The notes under the pieces were generated by a model. That model did no database searches. It saw nothing but the letters and a program-made list of their open reading frames with translations, and was not told where the DNA came from. Positions 6,452 through 11,207 of a stretch of DNA of 11,207 nucleotides are shown here, piece by piece. The position numbers were made by a program, and so were the translations under genes. Origin of the DNA: Flavobacteriaceae bacterium (GTDB lineage: Bacteria; Bacteroidota; Bacteroidia; Flavobacteriales; Flavobacteriaceae); assembly GCA_014239895.1 (NCBI GenBank), contig JAAZXZ010000107.1, positions 1-11,207 on the forward strand, in the 5' to 3' direction. Each line of letters begins with the position of its first letter. Positions within the stretch are counted from its first letter, which is position 1.

Positions 6452-7339
6452 ATGAAATTTGATAAATACGTTAAAGATTTACTATATCGATATGACTGTG
6501 TGGTATTGCCAAATTTAGGTGCGTTTATTACTAGAAATATCTCTGCAAAAATTGATGAATCAAGTAATGTAATTTATCCTCCCTCAAAACATATTTCCTT
6601 TAATGCACAGATCAAAGAAAATGACGGCCTCCTTGCAAATCATATTGCAATAGTAGAAAATATTTCTCGTGAAAAAGCAGTAAAGAAAATTGATAAAAAA
6701 ATACTTTCATATAATAAAACCTTAAATAATGGGGGGCTAGTAAAGTTTAAAGATATTGGCTCGTTATCATTAAAAAATGACAAATATATTTTTAACCCTT
6801 CAAATAATGTAAATTTTTTAAGTAGTGCCTTTGGTCTTTTTGAGTTTTCAGCTAGTAAAGTAAATAAAAATTCTGTTGATAAAAACTTTAAGTTTAATAC
6901 ATATTATAAGTATGCTGCCGTTTTAATAATTACATTATTTATTGGGGGAAGTATTATAACTAACTATTTGAATGATATAAATGTGTCTAATCAAATTTCA
7001 TACAAAAAAGCTGAAAAAGAAATTGAAGATAAAATTCAAAAAGCAACATTTGTAATTGACAACCCCCTGCCTGTTATAAAGCTTCGTCTTAGCAAGAAGT
7101 ATGGAGATTTTCATATTGTTGGGGGATCATTTAGAGTTAAAGAAAATAGTTACTCTAAGTTAGAACAATTAAAGGCTGTAGGATATAACGATGCAAGGAA
7201 AATTGGTCAAAATAGTTTTGGTCTTTATCAAGTTGCCTATGCTAGCTATAACACAAGAGCTGAGGCTAAAAATGCTCTTAACAATATTAGAAGCAAACAC
7301 AATATAAATGCATGGCTCCTTTATAAAGATGTCAATTAA
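6452..7339 (+). CDS. HU-CCDC81-type domain / transmembrane / SPOR protein
   Basis: Membrane protein found in Bacteroidota that joins two parts. Residues 1-135 resemble the paired prokaryotic HU-CCDC81 domains (distant HU/IHF relatives): VLPNLGAFI at 18-26, FNAQIKENDGLLANHIA at 50-66, then a second unit with GLVKFKDIGSLSL at 95-107 and SSAFGLFEF at 124-132. A helix at about 153-174 crosses the membrane, a charged linker follows, and residues 217-292 form a SPOR domain (FHIVGGSF...YQVAYASYNTRAEA), a fold that binds denuded glycan strands at division sites. This topology puts the HU-like part in the cytoplasm and SPOR in the periplasm. Whether the HU-like part binds DNA or protein is not known. 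It follows trpS by 56 bp without a clear promoter of its own and precedes the thioesterase by 26 bp. Confidence 0.85.
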   Translation: MKFDKYVKDLLYRYDCVVLPNLGAFITRNISAKIDESSNVIYPPSKHISFNAQIKENDGLLANHIAIVENISREKAVKKIDKKILSYNKTLNNGGLVKFKDIGSLSLKNDKYIFNPSNNVNFLSSAFGLFEFSASKVNKNSVDKNFKFNTYYKYAAVLIITLFIGGSIITNYLNDINVSNQISYKKAEKEIEDKIQKATFVIDNPLPVIKLRLSKKYGDFHIVGGSFRVKENSYSKLEQLKAVGYNDARKIGQNSFGLYQVAYASYNTRAEAKNALNNIRSKHNINAWLLYKDVN

Positions 7340-7365
7340 AAGCCAAACAATTTCAAATAAACCTA

Positions 7366-7872
7366 ATGGGTATAAAATCTCCTAAATCATCATTAACAAT
7401 AATGACTGATTCTGTCCTGCCTGGGGAAACAAATCCTTTAAATAATTTATTTGGAGGCGAATTACTTGCTAGAATGGACAGCGCAGCTAGTATATCTGCT
7501 AGACGCCACTCAAAACAAATTGTTGTTACCAGCTCTGTGAATCATGTGTCTTTTGATAAAGCTATTCCATTAGGAAGTACTGTTACTATTCAAGCAAAAG
7601 TTTCAAGAGTTTTTAATTCATCTATGGAAGTTTATATTGATGTTTGGATTGATGATGAAAAAGGAGACAAAATTAAAGCAAATGAAGCAATCTATACTTT
7701 TGTTGCCGTCAATAAAAATGGGAAGCCAATAGCAGTTGATAAATTAAAGCCTGAATCAGAAGAAGAAAAACAAAGATATGATGGAGCATTAAGACGGAGA
7801 CAATTGAGTTTAGTTTTAGCTGGGAAGATGAGGGCCAAAGATGCTGCTGAATTAAAAGCTCTTTTTAAATAA
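7366..7872 (+). CDS. Acyl-CoA thioesterase, hotdog fold (YciA/ACOT type)
   Basis: Cytoplasmic enzyme that hydrolyses acyl-CoA to free fatty acid and CoA. The 168-residue product is a single hotdog domain with the YciA/cytosolic ACOT signature: Asn23 and the FGGELLARMD helix (29-38) ending in the likely catalytic Asp38, followed by VTSSVNHVSFDKAIPLG (54-70) and a beta strand with SSMEVYIDVWI. The C-terminal 40 residues are charged and helical (EEEKQRYDGALRRRQ). Chain-length preference cannot be read from the sequence. It ends the trpS-SPOR-thioesterase run, 26 bp after the SPOR gene, and stops 3 bp before the convergent envC-like gene. Confidence 0.9.
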   Translation: MGIKSPKSSLTIMTDSVLPGETNPLNNLFGGELLARMDSAASISARRHSKQIVVTSSVNHVSFDKAIPLGSTVTIQAKVSRVFNSSMEVYIDVWIDDEKGDKIKANEAIYTFVAVNKNGKPIAVDKLKPESEEEKQRYDGALRRRQLSLVLAGKMRAKDAAELKALFK

Positions 7873-7875
7873 TCT

Positions 7876-9087
7876 CTACATTTTATATATCCATGCTGAA
7901 GGATTCTGCGTCAAACCATCCTTGAAAATACTAAAGTTTAAAATTGTTTGACCAGTAGATTTGTTTGTATTCAATTTTCCTATAGCTTGTTTAGTTTCTA
8001 TTATTTCTCCTTTTTTTACATAAATTTCTGTAAGATTCTTATAAACACTGAAAAAAATTCCGTGTTGAATTAAAATTGCATGACTCCCGTTTTTAGAAAC
8101 TATTATTGAGTGTACTTTTCCATCAAAAATTGATCTGACTTCTTGATTTTTACTAGTCAGTATTCTTACCCCATTGCTCTGAATTGTAGTTGTTTTTACT
8201 ATTGGGTGGGGCTGCCTACCATATCTTAATATTATCATTCCTTTTTCAACTGGCCATGGTAATTTTCCTTTATTTTCGTTAAACTTTTTAGAAATTAATT
8301 TTGCTTCTGCTGTTAAATTAAACTCCGACAAGTTTTTATTTTTAGCCCTTGCTGTAGCCTCCGCAATTATTTTTTCTATTTGTTTATCAATTTCCTGGGT
8401 TTGTTTCTGCTTTATCTTTATTTGATTAACAAATCGTTTTTCATCAGCTCTAATCTCAACAATCATATTCTTTTGTGTCAAATTTTCCTTATCTAAATTT
8501 ATTTTAATCTTCTCATTTGCTAAGATTAAATCTTGCTTTTGGGTTTTTTGTTCATCTAATTCTTTTAGGGCATCGTCTATTAATTTGGTATTAAGCCTAA
8601 TTTGTTGTATTTGTTTATCCTTATATTTTACATATTGTTTATAGTACTGTAAACGCTTATAAGCCTGCGTAAAATTATTTGCTGAAAAAACAAACATTAT
8701 TCTATTGAGTTTTGATTTATGTTTGTAGGACTTAAGAACCATTGAGGCATAGTCTTCTTTTACTTTTTTCTGCTTTTTTAATAATTGATTTAATTCTATC
8801 GTGTTTCTCTCAGTTTCATCAACAATTATATTAAGCTGATTATTTATGTTCATAATTAGCTTCTTTTGAAGATCAATTTTAAATTTTAAGTTTTCTAAAT
8901 TAGTTACTAAAGCTCTTTTCTTATTAAGTGAATTGTCAATTAATTTTTCAATTTGCTTGATGTCAGAAGTTAGTTCTTGCCGTTTTCTCTCTAAAGTCTC
9001 TTTTGACTGAGCAAAAAGCATTCCATCTCCTAATAGGGAAAACAGAAATAAAATTGTTAAAACAAATCTCATTTTATTGATCAACAT
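7876..9087 (-). CDS. envC: EnvC-like murein hydrolase activator (degenerate M23/LytM)
   Basis: Secreted periplasmic factor. EnvC proteins do not cut peptidoglycan; with FtsEX they switch on amidases at the septum. The 403-residue product has a signal peptide (cleavage likely after Ala26 in LFAQS), a long coiled coil (about 28-250) and a C-terminal LytM domain (about 275-403). All positions where active M23 peptidases hold metal or catalytic residues are changed: the HxGxD site reads NGVR (N305, R308), the YxHL His is N351 and the HFE His is N384, so it should be inactive as a peptidase. It overlaps the DUF4292 gene by 14 bp if ATG 9087 is used. The in-frame ATG at 9072, 1 bp after the upstream stop, gives a cleaner signal peptide (MRFVLTILFLF) and is equally possible. 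FtsE/FtsX and the amidase are not in the window. Confidence 0.9.
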   Translation of the reverse strand: MLINKMRFVLTILFLFSLLGDGMLFAQSKETLERKRQELTSDIKQIEKLIDNSLNKKRALVTNLENLKFKIDLQKKLIMNINNQLNIIVDETERNTIELNQLLKKQKKVKEDYASMVLKSYKHKSKLNRIMFVFSANNFTQAYKRLQYYKQYVKYKDKQIQQIRLNTKLIDDALKELDEQKTQKQDLILANEKIKINLDKENLTQKNMIVEIRADEKRFVNQIKIKQKQTQEIDKQIEKIIAEATARAKNKNLSEFNLTAEAKLISKKFNENKGKLPWPVEKGMIILRYGRQPHPIVKTTTIQSNGVRILTSKNQEVRSIFDGKVHSIIVSKNGSHAILIQHGIFFSVYKNLTEIYVKKGEIIETKQAIGKLNTNKSTGQTILNFSIFKDGLTQNPSAWIYKM

Positions 9088-9904
9088 TGATTTGATTGTA
9101 TCCTCTAGGGATTTTAAAAGGTATATTTAATTTTTTGTTTATAACCACTGACTTCATATCAATATTGATAGATTTATTATTAGAATCTAGAAAAAGAATC
9201 CTTTTTGGATATACTTCCTTATTTATTGTAGTATAGTTTTTATAATTTATACTAAATGTCTGTGAATTTTTGAGCATTCTAGGCTTATCAGCAGCTTTTA
9301 TTGAATCCATTTCTTCAAAAAATTTTTGACTGTTTAATTTAAAATTATAGGGGTTAATGTAAAATAGTCCAATAAACTGATTATTGTCAAAATTTACTGC
9401 CTTCTTAAAAATATATGATCTTAATTTATTGGGAGTTTGATTATTCTCTTTATTTAATTTCTTTTCAAAATCCCTTGAACCTAATTCCAAAACTGGCTGA
9501 CCAAAAAGCAACTTTTCTAGCATATCATAAGTAACATTAAGCCCCAGTAAATCTTCTATATATGAAAAATCTGTCTTTATATAATTTCTCTCAAGTTTAT
9601 TATAATATTTTATTGAGTCCTTTGTTATTAATAGGCGAATTGCTCCAAGTGGAGCGCTTATCCATACTTTTTCTCCAGCTAAAACTCTAATTGTTACAGT
9701 ATTTGTTTTGATTTTATTATTTGAAGAATATTCAATTCTTGCTCTGGCTTGTAATGATGTAAATTTATTCTGATTCTGTTCTATCGTTTTTACAATCTTT
9801 TTTGCTGTAATACCTTTACTATCTCCTATTACATATTCCTTTTTTAAGGCACAAGAAGTAAATAAAAGAACTATTATAAACAATATGTATTTAATGTTTT
9901 TCAT
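9074..9904 (-). CDS. DUF4292 lipoprotein, LolB-like
   Basis: Predicted outer-membrane lipoprotein of 276 residues with signal MKNIKYILFIIVLLFTSC and lipidated Cys18. It matches my recollection of the Bacteroidota family DUF4292. The order of features resembles E. coli LolB: an opening strand QARARIEY (52-59), WISAPLGAIRLL (81-92, compare the NPLG turn of LolB), an aromatic strand IKYYNKLERNYIKTD (98-112), then a helix and LEKLLFGQPV (129-138, compare the LolB WILGLP segment) and further strands to the end. LolB accepts lipoproteins from LolA and inserts them into the outer membrane, so a similar job is a reasonable inference, unproven. The gene lies 14 bp after dut and overlaps or abuts the envC-like gene. 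Confidence 0.85.
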   Translation of the reverse strand: MKNIKYILFIIVLLFTSCALKKEYVIGDSKGITAKKIVKTIEQNQNKFTSLQARARIEYSSNNKIKTNTVTIRVLAGEKVWISAPLGAIRLLITKDSIKYYNKLERNYIKTDFSYIEDLLGLNVTYDMLEKLLFGQPVLELGSRDFEKKLNKENNQTPNKLRSYIFKKAVNFDNNQFIGLFYINPYNFKLNSQKFFEEMDSIKAADKPRMLKNSQTFSINYKNYTTINKEVYPKRILFLDSNNKSINIDMKSVVINKKLNIPFKIPRGYNQINVDQ

Positions 9905-9918
9905 TTACTGCTAATTAT

Positions 9919-10350
9919 TTATATTCCCGTGCTTCCAAACCCGGAAGAGCCTCTTGGAGAATCTTCTAATTGTTCTACCTCTTCCCAAACAACAGATGTG
10001 TGTTTTGCAATAATTAGCTGAGCTATTCTATCTCCATTTTTTACTGTAAACACTTCGTTTGATAAATTAATTAAAATAACTCCTATTTCTCCCCTATAAT
10101 CAGAATCAATTGTTCCAGGAGAATTTAATACTGTAATTCCTTTTTTTATTGCTAAACCGCTTCGTGGCCTAACTTGTGCCTCAAGACCTTTAGGCAAAGA
10201 TAAATATAAACCTGTAGCTACAATAGTTCTATCTAAAGGCTTTAAGGTAATATTGTTATTAATAAAAGCCTTGATATCCATTCCTGCGGAATTCTCAGTT
10301 TCATATTTTGGAAGTTTATGGGGCGATTTATTTATAATTCTAATTTTCAT
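9919..10350 (-). CDS. dut: dUTP diphosphatase
   Basis: Homotrimeric dUTPase that hydrolyses dUTP to dUMP and pyrophosphate, keeping uracil out of DNA and supplying dUMP for thymidylate synthesis. All five family motifs are intact in the 143-residue product: AGMDIKA (22-28), PRSGLA (62-67), GTIDSDYRGEIGV (79-91) with the water-activating aspartate at 82, NGDRIAQLI (105-113), and the glycine-rich RGSSGFGSTG (133-142), whose Phe stacks on uracil. The ATG lies inside the 3' end of the flippase gene (11-bp overlap), implying coupled translation, and the DUF4292 gene follows after 14 bp. Its place among envelope genes is a flavobacterial gene-order feature rather than a sign of shared pathway. Confidence 0.97.
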   Translation of the reverse strand: MKIRIINKSPHKLPKYETENSAGMDIKAFINNNITLKPLDRTIVATGLYLSLPKGLEAQVRPRSGLAIKKGITVLNSPGTIDSDYRGEIGVILINLSNEVFTVKNGDRIAQLIIAKHTSVVWEEVEQLEDSPRGSSGFGSTGI

Positions 10351-11207
10351 TCAATCCTCTTAATAATAAACGAATATTTGATTTTTCAAATAATAAAATG
10401 GTTGTATAAAACAATATTAAACAAGCTATCCCAATATAAAAATTACCTCTAAAGAAATAAAATGAAATTGTAGACAGGGTTACTGAAAAAATTATATAAA
10501 ACCCTATTTTAGTTGTCTTATATGGGATAGGGTAATGTTTTCTCCCCAATACATATGAAATGGCTGCCATTGAAGCATATGCTACAAGAGTTGCTATAGC
10601 AGAGCCTACATAGCCATAATGAGGTATTAAAATAATATTTAATACCAATGTGAATGTTGCACCTATAACAGAAATATACGCCCCAAATTTAGTTTTATCT
10701 GTTATCTTGTACCATACTGATAGGTTTTGATAAATTCCTAAACAAAAATTTGCTAATAAAATAACTGGAACTATTTTCATAGCCTGCCAATATTCTGGAT
10801 CTCCAATAAAAACTACCTTTAATAAATCTGCAAAAACTATTACTAATAATAATAAAGAAGATCCAAGAATAACAAAAATTTCTAAAATTAACGCATATGT
10901 TTTTTGAGGAGATTTTTCATGAGCTTCCTTAAAGAAAAAAGGCTCAATTCCTAATTTATAAGCTGTGGAGAATAAGGTCATAAATAATGCTAACTTATAG
11001 CACGCAGCATACATGCCTATCTGACTTTTAGCTATAGAATCTGGCAAAATAAAGTCTAATAAGATTTTATCAAAAGTCTCATTAATTGAGTATGCAAGTC
11101 CCGAAATAAGAACTGGAAAAGCATAGATTAACATTTTCTTTAATAAAACAAAATTTACTCTATAATTAATTTTAAAGTAAAAGGGGGCTAATAAAATTAG
11201 ACTAGTC
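10340..11207 (-). CDS. Oligosaccharide flippase / polysaccharide biosynthesis protein (MATE/Wzx type), C-terminal part
   Basis: Polytopic inner-membrane protein of the MOP superfamily that moves undecaprenyl-linked oligosaccharide to the periplasm for surface glycan assembly. The frame stays open to the right edge, so the 289 visible residues are the C-terminal 60% or so of a protein usually near 450-500 residues; the ATG at 11134 is internal, not the start. Roughly seven to eight hydrophobic segments are visible. Family landmarks include GMYAACYKLALFMTLF, the loop IEPFFFKEAHEKS, and ILIPHYGYVGSAIATLVAYA (the conserved GxxGaAiAt.i segment of Wzx/RfbX proteins). The substrate cannot be predicted. 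It overlaps dut by 11 bp and is the most upstream visible gene of the minus-strand unit that ends with envC; the promoter lies outside the window. Confidence 0.88.
   Translation of the reverse strand, partial: TSLILLAPFYFKINYRVNFVLLKKMLIYAFPVLISGLAYSINETFDKILLDFILPDSIAKSQIGMYAACYKLALFMTLFSTAYKLGIEPFFFKEAHEKSPQKTYALILEIFVILGSSLLLLVIVFADLLKVVFIGDPEYWQAMKIVPVILLANFCLGIYQNLSVWYKITDKTKFGAYISVIGATFTLVLNIILIPHYGYVGSAIATLVAYASMAAISYVLGRKHYPIPYKTTKIGFYIIFSVTLSTISFYFFRGNFYIGIACLILFYTTILLFEKSNIRLLLRGLNEN

Noticed and set aside
7855..7880. Terminator hairpin between the thioesterase and envC-like genes
   Set aside because: The AAAAG/CTTTT match leaves only a 2-nt loop, too tight for an RNA hairpin.
11132..11134. 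ATG as the flippase start
   Set aside because: The reading frame continues without a stop to the window edge with hydrophobic flippase-like sequence, so this is an internal methionine.
1..11207. Novel defence island, mobile element, CRISPR array or tRNA/rRNA gene
   Set aside because: All of the window is accounted for by conserved core genes in tight array; no direct repeats, transposase or recombinase other than RecA, or structured RNA gene was seen.

Overview
This is an AT-rich, very compact chromosomal segment from a member of Bacteroidota, most likely class Flavobacteriia and plausibly a marine lineage with a small genome. The evidence is a GldH gliding lipoprotein, a Bacteroidota-type RicT with a cysteine-rich N-terminus, an HU-CCDC81/SPOR membrane protein, a DUF4292 lipoprotein, absence of Shine-Dalgarno sequences, and several matches to the Bacteroidota -7 promoter box TAnnTTTG. 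No mobile element, CRISPR array, tRNA, rRNA or phage gene is visible. The content is core housekeeping, and I did not find a convincing new defence or biosynthetic system.

Layout. (1) 1-3474, minus strand: trhO, ricT, gldH and the N-terminal part of a class A penicillin-binding protein (pbp1A, cut by the window's left edge). Gaps are 9 bp, a 4-bp ATGA overlap and 5 bp, so this is probably one transcript. (2) 3475-3612: a 138-bp divergent promoter region. (3) recA on the plus strand, whose stop overlaps that of the convergent plsC by 4 bp. (4) plsC (minus) and trpS (plus) diverge from only 42 bp that carries a -7 box on each strand. (5) trpS, the HU-CCDC81/SPOR gene and an acyl-CoA thioesterase gene, plus strand. 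(6) 7876-11207, minus strand: a MATE/Wzx-type flippase (cut by the right edge), dut, a DUF4292 lipoprotein gene and an envC-like gene, all overlapping or nearly so.

Theme. Housekeeping functions (RecA, TrpRS, dUTPase, TrhO tRNA hydroxylase) alternate with envelope building: peptidoglycan synthesis (PBP1A), control of its cleavage (EnvC-like factor without metal ligands), septal peptidoglycan binding (SPOR), phospholipid synthesis (PlsC), glycan export (flippase), and outer-membrane lipoproteins (GldH and a LolB-like DUF4292 protein). The points most worth a second look are the DNA-binding-fold/SPOR fusion, the LolB-like DUF4292 protein, the loss of all expected metal ligands in EnvC, and the tiny plsC/trpS promoter region that implies near-leaderless messages. 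No stretch longer than 300 bp lacks a gene.
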